Of a stretch of DNA of 39,771 nt, positions 9,864 to 17,429 are shown piece by piece; positions within the stretch are counted from its first letter, which is position 1, and every line of letters begins with the position of its first letter. A program made the position numbers and the translations under genes. Source of the stretch: Gammaproteobacteria bacterium (GTDB taxonomy: Bacteria > Pseudomonadota > Gammaproteobacteria > Steroidobacterales > Woeseiaceae). The notes under the pieces are model-generated. The model saw nothing but the letters and a program-made list of their open reading frames with translations. It was not told where the DNA came from and searched no databases. The stretch lies in assembly GCA_009937605.1 (NCBI GenBank), contig JAACFG010000007.1, forward strand, positions 1-39,771, written 5' to 3'.

Positions 9864-11714
9864 ATGAATGAAAGTGCTAATACCGCAGAAGTAAGCCGGC
9901 ATCCACTGGCCGGACAGTCGATGTCGGGCGCCGAGACCGTCGTACAGATACTGGCCGACGAAGGGGTCGACACGATCTTTGGCTATTCGGGCGGCGCAAT
10001 TCTGCCCATCTTCGACGCGGTATTTCGCTACAACGACGAGCGCCCCGCAGACGACGGTAACTCCGGCCTGAACCTGGTGGTTCCGGCCAACGAACAGGGC
10101 GCTGGTTTTATGGCCGCCGGCTATGCGCGGGCGAGCGGCGATGTCGGGGTAGTCATGGTCACTTCCGGACCCGGCGCGACAAACACGGTCACACCCGTAC
10201 GAGACAGCATGGCGGATTCCATTCCGCTGGTCGTGATCTGTGGCCAGGTTCCGACGGCCGCGATCGGCACGGACGCGTTTCAGGAAGCGCCAGTCGCCGC
10301 CATCATGGGAGCTGTTGCAAAGCACGTCTTCCTCGTGACCGACGCGGAAGCACTGGAAGACACCGTTCGGAGCGCATTCGAGTTAGCCCGTACCGGCCGC
10401 CCGGGCCCTGTCGTTGTCGATATTCCGAAAGACATCCAGAACGCCGAGGTCGATTTCAAAGGAACTGGCAGCCTGCCGTTGCACGGCTATCGAAGGCGGC
10501 TCGCCAAGGTCGAAGAGAACTTCCTGAGCGACGAGGCGTGCGAGCGGTTCTTCACCATGCTCTCCGAGTCTGACCGACCGTTAATTTATGCGGGCGGGGG
10601 TGTCATCAGCGCCAATGCCACCAAGGCGATGCGACGCCTTGCCAATGAATACGGAATACCTGTTACCACGACGCTCATGGCCCTCGGGGCGAGTGACACG
10701 ACCCATCCGCTGGCGTTGCATATGCTCGGGATGCACGGCGTAGCGTCCGCCAACTACGCCGTTGAGGATTGCGACTTCCTGATCGCCGTGGGCGCACGGT
10801 TTGACGATCGGGTTGCAGGTAACCCGGGCCTGTTCGCGGCGCGGGCCAAGAACATTGCGCACTTTGATGTTGATTTCGCGGAAATCGGCAAGGTCAAACG
10901 CGTCAACTGGCATCACGTTGGCATGCTGGAGCGGGATCTCACGGACATGCTCGCCTACGGGCGACGTATCGGCTTCGCGAAGCAATTCGAGACCTGGCAC
11001 GAGGAAATCGCGAATCTCAAGAAGGATTTCGCGCTGAATTATGATCGCGAATCCGACCTTATCCAGCCTTACGCTGTAATCGAAGAGATTAACCATCATT
11101 CCAAAGGTGAGGCAATAATCTCGACCGGCGTAGGTCAGCACCAGATGTGGGCGGCGCAGTATTTTGACTTTCGCGGGCCACGCCTCTGGTTGACATCGGG
11201 CAGCATGGGCACGATGGGTTTCGGCCTGCCCGCGGCAATCGGTGCGCAATTTGCGTGCCCGGACAGAGTTGTGATCGATATCGACGGCGACGGCAGTATG
11301 CGCATGAACATCGGTGAGCTTGAGACCGCGACCACGTACAACACACCGATCAAGGTCATAGTGCTCAACAACTTCGGCGACGGCATGGTGCGCCAGTGGC
11401 AGAAATTGTACTTTGGCGGCCGCATGTCAGGGAGCGACAAGTCATTGCATAGCAAAGACTTCGTCAAAGCTGCCGAGGCCGACGGCTTCAAGTTTGCCAG
11501 GCGCCTTGAACACAAGGACGACCTGTCTGCGGTCATTCAGGAATTCATGGACTTCGAGGGACCTGCCTTCCTCGAAGTGGTCATCGATCGCGACGCAGGC
11601 GTCTATCCGATGGTCGGGCCCGGACTCAGTTACGACAATATGATCACGGGCGAGTGGATCAAGAGTCGTGAAAAACCGGCACACGACGAGCTCGATCCGA
11701 GCGAGATGTTCTAG
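9864..11714 (+). CDS. ilvB: Acetolactate synthase large (catalytic) subunit
   Basis: 616 residues. This thiamine-diphosphate enzyme condenses two pyruvates to acetolactate, or pyruvate with 2-oxobutyrate, opening valine/leucine/isoleucine synthesis. The N-terminal PYR domain includes the catalytic Glu region GFMAAGYARASG, and GPGATNTVTPVRDSMADSIP is typical. The C-terminal PP domain carries the ThDP motif starting GDGSMRMNIGEL and ending VLNN. About 20 extra residues precede the usual start (ATG at 9921, MSGAETV), so either start is possible. A threonine dehydratase, which makes 2-oxobutyrate, lies 1.3 kb downstream on the other strand. The gene symbol could equally be ilvI or ilvG. Confidence 0.94.
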   Translation: MNESANTAEVSRHPLAGQSMSGAETVVQILADEGVDTIFGYSGGAILPIFDAVFRYNDERPADDGNSGLNLVVPANEQGAGFMAAGYARASGDVGVVMVTSGPGATNTVTPVRDSMADSIPLVVICGQVPTAAIGTDAFQEAPVAAIMGAVAKHVFLVTDAEALEDTVRSAFELARTGRPGPVVVDIPKDIQNAEVDFKGTGSLPLHGYRRRLAKVEENFLSDEACERFFTMLSESDRPLIYAGGGVISANATKAMRRLANEYGIPVTTTLMALGASDTTHPLALHMLGMHGVASANYAVEDCDFLIAVGARFDDRVAGNPGLFAARAKNIAHFDVDFAEIGKVKRVNWHHVGMLERDLTDMLAYGRRIGFAKQFETWHEEIANLKKDFALNYDRESDLIQPYAVIEEINHHSKGEAIISTGVGQHQMWAAQYFDFRGPRLWLTSGSMGTMGFGLPAAIGAQFACPDRVVIDIDGDGSMRMNIGELETATTYNTPIKVIVLNNFGDGMVRQWQKLYFGGRMSGSDKSLHSKDFVKAAEADGFKFARRLEHKDDLSAVIQEFMDFEGPAFLEVVIDRDAGVYPMVGPGLSYDNMITGEWIKSREKPAHDELDPSEMF

Positions 11715-11730
11715 CGTCGAAGCGAAGACG

Positions 11731-12105
11731 ATGACAACCCTGACGGGCACCAGTACAAGGACAATTACCGGGTACATCGTAACGTTACTCGAATACCCTC
11801 GCTGGCTAATTGAACGCGAGGTCGATTTCACGGATTGTCACCTCTCCGGCGACTTCGATGCTGAAGACACTCAGTGCCGCGACTGCCACTTCGGCGAAGC
11901 CTGCGACTGGCTGAACACGAATCGCAGTGAACCTACACTCAACTCTCCCCTGCCAGACCTGCTGCACGCTCTGCAAACGTCAGTCCAATACGTTCGCAGC
12001 GACGCCCGCAGCGCCCCGCAGCACGACCGACACTGCGATTGCGACACGTGCGCTTGGTTGCACGAAGCCACGAACTTCCTGCGCACGCAACGCCACAAGA
12101 CGTAA
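11731..12105 (+). CDS. Cys-rich small hypothetical protein
   Basis: 124 residues from ATG 11731, 16 bases after the ilvB stop. The middle has a cysteine pattern DC-HLSG-DF...CRDCHFGEACDWL and the C-terminal third has HCDCDTCAWLHEA, so seven cysteines plus nearby histidines could bind a metal. There is no signal peptide or TM segment. I do not recognise a family. Close spacing suggests cotranscription with ilvB. No strong ribosome site is visible, and a longer frame starts inside ilvB at 11668. Confidence 0.55.
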   Translation: MTTLTGTSTRTITGYIVTLLEYPRWLIEREVDFTDCHLSGDFDAEDTQCRDCHFGEACDWLNTNRSEPTLNSPLPDLLHALQTSVQYVRSDARSAPQHDRHCDCDTCAWLHEATNFLRTQRHKT

Positions 12106-12268
12106 CCGGCAGAGCCGGGGCCGGCGACGATGCCGAGCTACCGCGCTTCGACACCTACCCGCGCTAGGAGCAACATCAGCAATTCCGGGGTATTATGTGA
12201 ACTAGCTCAACGATTTCCACCAGGATATCCGCGAGATTGATGCTACACGCCACACATTTGGCCACACT

Positions 12269-13039
12269 ATGCTGACCACGCCGAGACGAGACAATCTGAA
12301 TAAGATCGTGATCCTCAACCCCAAAGGGGGTTGCGGCAAGTCAACGCTCGCCACTAACCTGGCCGCCTGCTACGCCCAGCGTGGACCAACTCCCGCCATC
12401 ATGGACTACGACCCCCAGGGCTCGAGCATTGGTTGGCTCGATCGCCGCCCGAACGACCTGCCGTCGATCCACGGCATTGCTGCCTACAAGAACTCGATGA
12501 CGGCAACGCGCAGTTGGCAGCTGCGGGTTCCCGAAGACACCGTTAGTCTGCTCATCGATTCCCCGGCGAGCGTCAATCACAACGACTTGCGCGAACTGAC
12601 TCGCGATTCAACCAGCATCCTGGTTCCGGTATTGCCATCGTCTATGGACATTCACGCTGCGTCCCGCTGTATTGCCGATCTTTTGCTGGTCGCCAAGGTG
12701 GATCGACGCGATCGCAAACTCGCTGTCGTCGCCAATCGCACTCGCAAGAACACCAAGAGTTTTGGCAAACTTATGCGCTTCCTGGATTCTCTCGGGATAC
12801 CGATTATTGCCGTCTTACGTGACAGCCAGAATTTCGTTCACGCGGCCGAACAGGGCTTTGGCCTTTGTGACATGCAGCCGTCTCGCGTAAAGCAAGATGT
12901 CGAGCAGATGCAAAGAATTGTGGAATGGCTGGATGCCTGGCCGGATCGACGGCGCGACGCAAGCGCCGTCAAGGGTTTGAATCGAAAGCCTGCCACACGG
13001 CGACCTATTCTGCGACGCGCGCAATTCGGTTCAGCCTGA
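12269..13039 (+). CDS. ParA/MinD-like ATPase (orphan)
   Basis: 256 residues. The deviant Walker A motif is NPKGGCGKSTLATNLA, the A' motif is MDYDPQGSS, and Walker B is SLLIDSPAS. This marks a ParA/Soj-type dimerising ATPase of the kind that positions DNA or large protein complexes. No parB gene or centromere-like repeats flank it, so a classic partition role is not supported; cargo-positioning (ParC/McdA-like) relatives are also orphans. The C-terminal 30 residues are very basic (RKPATRRPILRRAQ), which may help DNA binding. The start at ATG 12269 lacks a clear ribosome site. Its end overlaps the convergent threonine dehydratase by 9 bases. Confidence 0.8.
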   Translation: MLTTPRRDNLNKIVILNPKGGCGKSTLATNLAACYAQRGPTPAIMDYDPQGSSIGWLDRRPNDLPSIHGIAAYKNSMTATRSWQLRVPEDTVSLLIDSPASVNHNDLRELTRDSTSILVPVLPSSMDIHAASRCIADLLLVAKVDRRDRKLAVVANRTRKNTKSFGKLMRFLDSLGIPIIAVLRDSQNFVHAAEQGFGLCDMQPSRVKQDVEQMQRIVEWLDAWPDRRRDASAVKGLNRKPATRRPILRRAQFGSA

Positions 13040-14008
13040 TTCTTCCCGCTGAATCTCGGCGAACAAGTCGCCGTCTACATTTCCGCCACTGAGAACAACG
13101 GCCGTCGTCTTGCCCCTTGTGTCGATCTTGCCGGCCAGTACAGCGGCCAGCGCGACCGCACCACCGGGCTCAACAACCAGCTTCAGGTGCTTGAACGCAA
13201 AGCGCATAGCCGCGCGAGCATCCGCGTCGCTCACCGTCAGCCCGTGCCCGAGCAGCTTCTGGTTAATGGCGAACGTCAGTTCGCCCGGCATGTGTGCCTG
13301 CAATGCGTCGCAGATCGAGCGCGCCGAATCATCGATGCTCTCACGTGTTCCCGAAAGGAGTGACCGCGCGGTGTCATCGAAATCCTCAGGCTCTACGGTG
13401 TGTACTGACACACCAGGCAATCGCGCCTTGAGTGCCGTCGCACTGCCTGCGATGAGCCCACCGCCACCACAACACACGAGAACCTGATCTGGCTCCATAC
13501 CAATCTCGACGGACTGCTCGGCTATCTCGAGTCCGACAGTGCCCTGCCCTGCGATGATGTAGTCGTGATCGTATGACGGCACGACGACAGCACCACGTTC
13601 CGCCGCTATTTCCCGCGCGATCGCCTCGCGATCCCCGGTGTAGCGATCGTAGGTGATGACTTCACCGCCGAGCTTTCGCGTGTTTTCCAGTTTCGCCCGT
13701 GGTGCGTCTTCCGGCATAACGATTGCTGTCCGGATGCCCAGCATACTCCCGGCCGCCGCAACGCCCTGCGCGTGATTTCCCGATGAAAAAGCAACGACGC
13801 CGGAACGAGCCTGTTCCGGTGTTAGCTGACTCAGGAAATTGTAGGCGCCACGAATCTTGAATGATCCGGTCACCTGCAGACACTCCGGTTTGACGAGCAC
13901 CTTGCCACCCGCCGCTGTGTCCAGCTCAAAGTTCTGCAGCAAGGGCGTGCGAACACTGACTCCCGCCAACCGTTTCGCGGCGGACTCAATTGCAGCGATG
14001 TCAATCAT
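13031..14008 (-). CDS. Threonine/serine dehydratase (PLP-dependent, short form)
   Basis: 325 residues. It deaminates threonine to 2-oxobutyrate (or serine to pyruvate) using pyridoxal phosphate. The PLP lysine is in GSFKIRGAYNFL, the substrate loop is SSGNHAQGVA, and the phosphate-binding glycine loop is CCGGGGLIAG. The length equals the catabolic TdcB/serine-racemase-like type and there is no C-terminal ACT regulatory domain as in biosynthetic IlvA. The start ATG overlaps the stop of the pterin dehydratase gene (ATGA), so the two are coupled. Feeding the nearby ilvB product is possible but unproven. Confidence 0.9.
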   Translation of the reverse strand: MIDIAAIESAAKRLAGVSVRTPLLQNFELDTAAGGKVLVKPECLQVTGSFKIRGAYNFLSQLTPEQARSGVVAFSSGNHAQGVAAAGSMLGIRTAIVMPEDAPRAKLENTRKLGGEVITYDRYTGDREAIAREIAAERGAVVVPSYDHDYIIAGQGTVGLEIAEQSVEIGMEPDQVLVCCGGGGLIAGSATALKARLPGVSVHTVEPEDFDDTARSLLSGTRESIDDSARSICDALQAHMPGELTFAINQKLLGHGLTVSDADARAAMRFAFKHLKLVVEPGGAVALAAVLAGKIDTRGKTTAVVLSGGNVDGDLFAEIQREESG

Positions 14009-14355
14009 GATTCCGGCGCCTGCACCAGCTGATCAATCTTCGCCGCGCAAATGAAATCATTATCTGAGAGGCCGCCAATCGCATGCGTCGTATAACTGAT
14101 ACGGCAACTGCTGTACGAAATGGTCAACGCGGGGTGATGATCCTCGCACGTCGCGATCCACGCGACAGCATTGGCAAACCCAAGCGTTCGGCCATAGTCC
14201 GGAAACTTCACAGTACGCATAATGTGCTGGCCATCGCCGCTAATCGACCAGTCCGAATGCAATGCCTGTAACAGCGATACGCTTTGCTCGGTCGTAAGTG
14301 GTTCGGCACCACCTTCACAGGGCTTGCAGCGTCGTCGGGAGAGAGCTTCTGTCAC
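14005..14355 (-). CDS. phhB: Pterin-4a-carbinolamine dehydratase
   Basis: 116 residues. It dehydrates 4a-hydroxytetrahydrobiopterin, recycling the pterin cofactor of phenylalanine hydroxylase. The hallmark stretch EDHHPALTISY ... YTTHAIGGLSDNDF is complete, with the active-site histidines. I chose GTG 14355 (protein begins MTEALSRRRCKPCEGG) because AAGGAA lies six bases upstream. A TTG at 14370 would itself sit on this ribosome site. No phenylalanine hydroxylase gene is in the window. Confidence 0.92.
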   Translation of the reverse strand: MTEALSRRRCKPCEGGAEPLTTEQSVSLLQALHSDWSISGDGQHIMRTVKFPDYGRTLGFANAVAWIATCEDHHPALTISYSSCRISYTTHAIGGLSDNDFICAAKIDQLVQAPES

Positions 14356-14402
14356 CACGAATTCCTTCAATTGAATCAGTAGACACTAGCACGGGCACGA
14401 GG

Positions 14403-14433
14403 AAAAAAAAGCCGGCCCCATTACAGGGCCGGC
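14403..14433 (-). terminator. Rho-independent terminator of the OmpA-like gene
   Basis: Perfect 8-bp inverted repeat GCCGGCCC (14411-14418) and GGGCCGGC (14426-14433) with a 7-base loop. Read on the minus strand it is followed by eight T (14403-14410). It lies 32 bases beyond the stop of the OmpA-like gene. Confidence 0.92.
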
Positions 14434-14464
14434 CAGGCGGAGACTCCGAAGAGTCACAGGGAAG

Positions 14465-15172
14465 CTAGTTCGGGTTTGCTGCGAGGGACGGTGCGTTATC
14501 AATGTACAAGGTCACACTGACGCGGCGCTCGAGAGCATAGCTATCAAGAGTTTCGTCCTGGGCGATCGACTCGCCATGGGCATTGATATCGATCCGGTCC
14601 GGGTGTACGCCGGCGGCGACGAATTGGTCGCGAATAAACTGCACGCGACGCTCGGACAGATGCTGATTGTAGACGTCGTCGCCACGCTCATCCGCGAATC
14701 CATCAAGGCGAATGTGAATGTCCGTCATGCCGGCCAAAGTCCCGGCCAGTTGCGCCAGGCGGTCGCCTGTTGTATCGGCGAGTACTGACTCGTCGGTCCG
14801 AAACAGCAGGTCCATCGCGATGCCGGCCTGCAGCAGGCTGACGAGTTCCGGTCGCGCGACGTTCTGCAGACGATCGATTTCGCTATTTAGTGTATTTACG
14901 TCACTCGCCAGTTGGTCCGCTTTGTGGGTGGAACTGGCAGCTATTTCCTGCAGGTTCTCTATGCGTTCGTTATTCGCATGGATCGAATCGCCGATCTTGC
15001 CGCCGACTACCGCACCAACGATCAGGCCGATCGGCCCGCCTGCAATGGCGCCAACGACAGCGCCTGAGCCGACGCCGATTGTTTCTTCTTTCGAGGCCTT
15101 CTGGGCAGCCTGTGAGGGCGCGGCAAACAGTACTGCGACGGCCGCAAGGATGATAATAGTTGAGTTACGCAT
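14465..15172 (-). CDS. OmpA-family protein with glycine-zipper segment (PdsO-like)
   Basis: 235 residues. It has a cleavable signal peptide (MRNSTIIILAAVAVLFAAPSQA), a glycine-rich segment at about 33-62 (GVGSGAVVGAIAGGPIGLIV) that may insert in the membrane, a coiled coil, and a C-terminal OmpA/peptidoglycan-binding domain (IRLDGFADERG ... LSERRVQFIRDQF). The build recalls PdsO, the OmpA-like partner of proteobacterial dedicated sortase systems, but no sortase is present here. AGGAG sits nine bases before ATG 15172. A 148-base gap separates it from the VWA operon upstream and it has its own terminator. It could serve as an outer-membrane or cell-wall anchor for that system, but this is only suggested by position. 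Confidence 0.85.
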   Translation of the reverse strand: MRNSTIIILAAVAVLFAAPSQAAQKASKEETIGVGSGAVVGAIAGGPIGLIVGAVVGGKIGDSIHANNERIENLQEIAASSTHKADQLASDVNTLNSEIDRLQNVARPELVSLLQAGIAMDLLFRTDESVLADTTGDRLAQLAGTLAGMTDIHIRLDGFADERGDDVYNQHLSERRVQFIRDQFVAAGVHPDRIDINAHGESIAQDETLDSYALERRVSVTLYIDNAPSLAANPN

Positions 15173-15287
15173 GTGAATGATCTCCTGGTTGCTGTAGCGG
15201 CCCGTTGGCCGGCTTCGGAGTCATTACACGATTCAATAGCGGTCGCGATCCGGCGCTATCGTGGAAAGGTGGCGATCAATAATGGCG

Positions 15288-15322
15288 AAAAATGGCAGCG
15301 CCCGGCTGCGGCAACTGGCGCT
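15288..15322 (-). terminator. Possible terminator at the end of the VWA operon
   Basis: Inverted repeat AGCGCC (15297-15302) / GGCGCT (15317-15322), followed on the minus strand by five T (15288-15292). It overlaps the stop codon of the last VWA gene. The stem is only 6 bp with a 14-base loop, so it is weak. Confidence 0.35.
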
Positions 15323-16319
15323 AGCGGTTTTCGTCGGTTAACGCGACGAAAGTGCCACCGTTGCGGTCGCATAACACCCGCATAACCGCCGCAAAATCAC
15401 CGGCTGACTTGGGGATCTCACCACCGCCGCGGAAGCCGCGGGGAAATCCGACACCGTGGATGCGTACCCGTCGGTCCCCGCTTGCGTCCTCGCGATTACG
15501 CCGGTCAATCGTATGCACAACTGCATCGATATTGACGTTGCCGGCAAAATCGTCGCCGAATACATAGATACTGATCTTCCGGTCGGCCGCCCAGTAGGTT
15601 TCAATAGCCGCCTGGATTCCGTCGACGGGATTACTGTCGCTCTGTGCATACCACGTACGCATGCGATTCACGACGGCCTGGCGCCGGCCCGGTGTGTCGG
15701 GTATCCATTGCCCGGCATATTCGGGGAACATGTAATGGCCATCGTCATTCATGATCTGCATCCCTTTGACCTCGGGATAGGCATCCAGAGCTTCACGCAG
15801 TTTTCGCTGCACCAGGCCCCAGTTGTAATTGATCATACTGTTCGAAGTATCGATGACGAAAATAATGTATTCGCTATCGACCGGAATACCTGCGACGGCG
15901 TCTCGGTCACTTCGTCGGTAATAGGGCAGCAGGCGTTTCATTTCCTCAGTGAGACGCTGACGGGCAGCCTGAAGCTCTCCTTCATCAATGGTTGCCTCTT
16001 CATCCTGTTTGCTCGCCTCGTACTGGCCCCGAATCTTGTTGAGGTCGCCCTGCAACTCGGCCAGTTCCATTTTGGTGGATGCCGCGTCCTCGCTCACCTG
16101 TTTGAGTTCGCGATCGAGAATGGTGGATTCCCCGCGCAGATTGAAGAGTTCTTCCTGCAACAGTGCAATCAGTTGTTCGAGATTCTCTTCCGCCTCCTCG
16201 ATGACAACTGGCTCGTAGATTTTACTAAGAACCAGGAGCAGGATGATCGCTCCGAATCCGCAGCAGATGCAGTCGAGGAATGACAGGCTAAAAGCCTCAA
16301 TATTGCGTTTGCGTCTCAT
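15321..16319 (-). CDS. ExbD-like anchor / coiled coil / VWA-domain protein, paralogue 1
   Basis: 332 residues. A short basic N-terminus (MRRKRNIEAF) leads into a single TM helix at about 12-33 with the signature SFLDCICCGFGAIILL. A coiled coil (about 40-125) and a von Willebrand A domain (about 145-325) follow, with the MIDAS motif FVIDTSNSM. The topology (N-terminal TM with an Asp near its start, periplasmic remainder) matches ExbD/TolR/MotB, in which that Asp carries protons; here the peptidoglycan-binding end is replaced by VWA. It is the last gene of the long operon, 12 bases after its paralogue, with AGGGGAA before ATG 16319. A role as stator-like partner of the ExbB-like protein at 18800 is inference. 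Confidence 0.8.
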   Translation of the reverse strand: MRRKRNIEAFSLSFLDCICCGFGAIILLLVLSKIYEPVVIEEAEENLEQLIALLQEELFNLRGESTILDRELKQVSEDAASTKMELAELQGDLNKIRGQYEASKQDEEATIDEGELQAARQRLTEEMKRLLPYYRRSDRDAVAGIPVDSEYIIFVIDTSNSMINYNWGLVQRKLREALDAYPEVKGMQIMNDDGHYMFPEYAGQWIPDTPGRRQAVVNRMRTWYAQSDSNPVDGIQAAIETYWAADRKISIYVFGDDFAGNVNIDAVVHTIDRRNREDASGDRRVRIHGVGFPRGFRGGGEIPKSAGDFAAVMRVLCDRNGGTFVALTDENR

Positions 16320-16331
16320 CTCTGCATTCCC

Positions 16332-17429
16332 CTACGGCCAATCCCGACTGACAGTCAGGAACGAACCGCGGGTCGATATCGCCAGTGACCAATAGGAAAT
16401 CGGTGCCTGCAGGTCACCCTCCATCGGGAATAACATGATATTGATCGGAACACCGGAGGGTATCGCCCGGGTTGCGCGATAGAAGATATTCAACCGCTCC
16501 TGCGGTCCGACGACGGTCTTATCCGTGGTTTCAGCCTCCATGGTTGGCATTCCATCAACGAGCAATATGACATTGTCGGGTCGCGGCGACAGGGAACTAA
16601 TCACCTCAAAGGCCGAGTGCATGTTCGTCCCGTTCTTTGGTGGTGTGCGTCGTAACACACGCACCGCCTCGTTTAACTGAGCACCGTCATCCGCCGTCAG
16701 CCATACGCCCTCTGTACCACGTATGACAGGTTCGGCCGTATTGTTAAACATGTAAACCTGGTACTGGTCCTCCTCATCAAGTTGGGTCGTGATCCAGTTA
16801 ACCGTCGCGATGACCTGGCGCCACTTGCGTGACTTCAATTGTTCGGATTCAGGGAGATTGCGTCTCCTGATCACATTGATCAGCGTATCGCTGAGCATGC
16901 TCGCCGACCGATCGACGAGGATCAGCGTCCGCTCGCCGCCGAGCTGTAATCCGGTAAGGTACTGACGATCGCCATCGCCCCTGAACTCCCGGATATTCTG
17001 CCCTGCTCCGTCCTGCTCGGCCTTGACCGCCATCAGGCGCTGGACTTCTTCGGTCAGCGATTTGATGTCGGACTGCAGTTTCTCAACCCGCTCGATTTTC
17101 GCGAGCGTGTCGTCGTCGTACTTGTCGAGTTCGGCCTGCAGCTCCTTGATCAAGGCGATGATCTGGGCGATCTTGCTTTCGGCGTCCTCTTTCTCCACCT
17201 GGAGTTTTTGCTTCGTATTGCGTGCCAACGCCAGGTTCTTGCGGCCCTCCAGGACTTCGATCTCGAGACGGTTGGTCTCGGCCATCAACTCACTGTTGTC
17301 ATTTTCGGTCGTCGCATTCACGTGCGAATTGATGATCATGAAGAACAGAATGACGGCGCCGAAACCGCAGCACATGCAGTCGAGGAACGACATGCTGAAT
17401 ATCTCTGTTTGTCTACGCTTACGCGCCAT
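16332..17429 (-). CDS. ExbD-like anchor / coiled coil / VWA-domain protein, paralogue 2
   Basis: 365 residues with the same plan as the downstream gene: basic MARKRRQTEIF, a TM helix with SFLDCMCCGFGAVILFF, a long Glu/Lys coiled coil to about 140, and a VWA domain. The MIDAS is complete: LVDRSASM, the Thr of NGTNMHSAF, and the Asp of LVDGMPT. Near-identity of the TM segment with paralogue 1, against very different VWA domains, suggests that both use one partner in the membrane, perhaps as a heterodimer, but bind different ligands. The start overlaps the FHA/actin-like gene by 11 bases. The cytosolic N-terminus is only about 12 residues, so sensing must be periplasmic or through the membrane. 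Confidence 0.8.
   Translation of the reverse strand: MARKRRQTEIFSMSFLDCMCCGFGAVILFFMIINSHVNATTENDNSELMAETNRLEIEVLEGRKNLALARNTKQKLQVEKEDAESKIAQIIALIKELQAELDKYDDDTLAKIERVEKLQSDIKSLTEEVQRLMAVKAEQDGAGQNIREFRGDGDRQYLTGLQLGGERTLILVDRSASMLSDTLINVIRRRNLPESEQLKSRKWRQVIATVNWITTQLDEEDQYQVYMFNNTAEPVIRGTEGVWLTADDGAQLNEAVRVLRRTPPKNGTNMHSAFEVISSLSPRPDNVILLVDGMPTMEAETTDKTVVGPQERLNIFYRATRAIPSGVPINIMLFPMEGDLQAPISYWSLAISTRGSFLTVSRDWP

Noticed and set aside
12107..12119. Small hairpin CCGGC-AGA-GCCGG after the Cys-rich gene as a terminator
   Set aside because: Five-base stem with three-base loop and no T-run.
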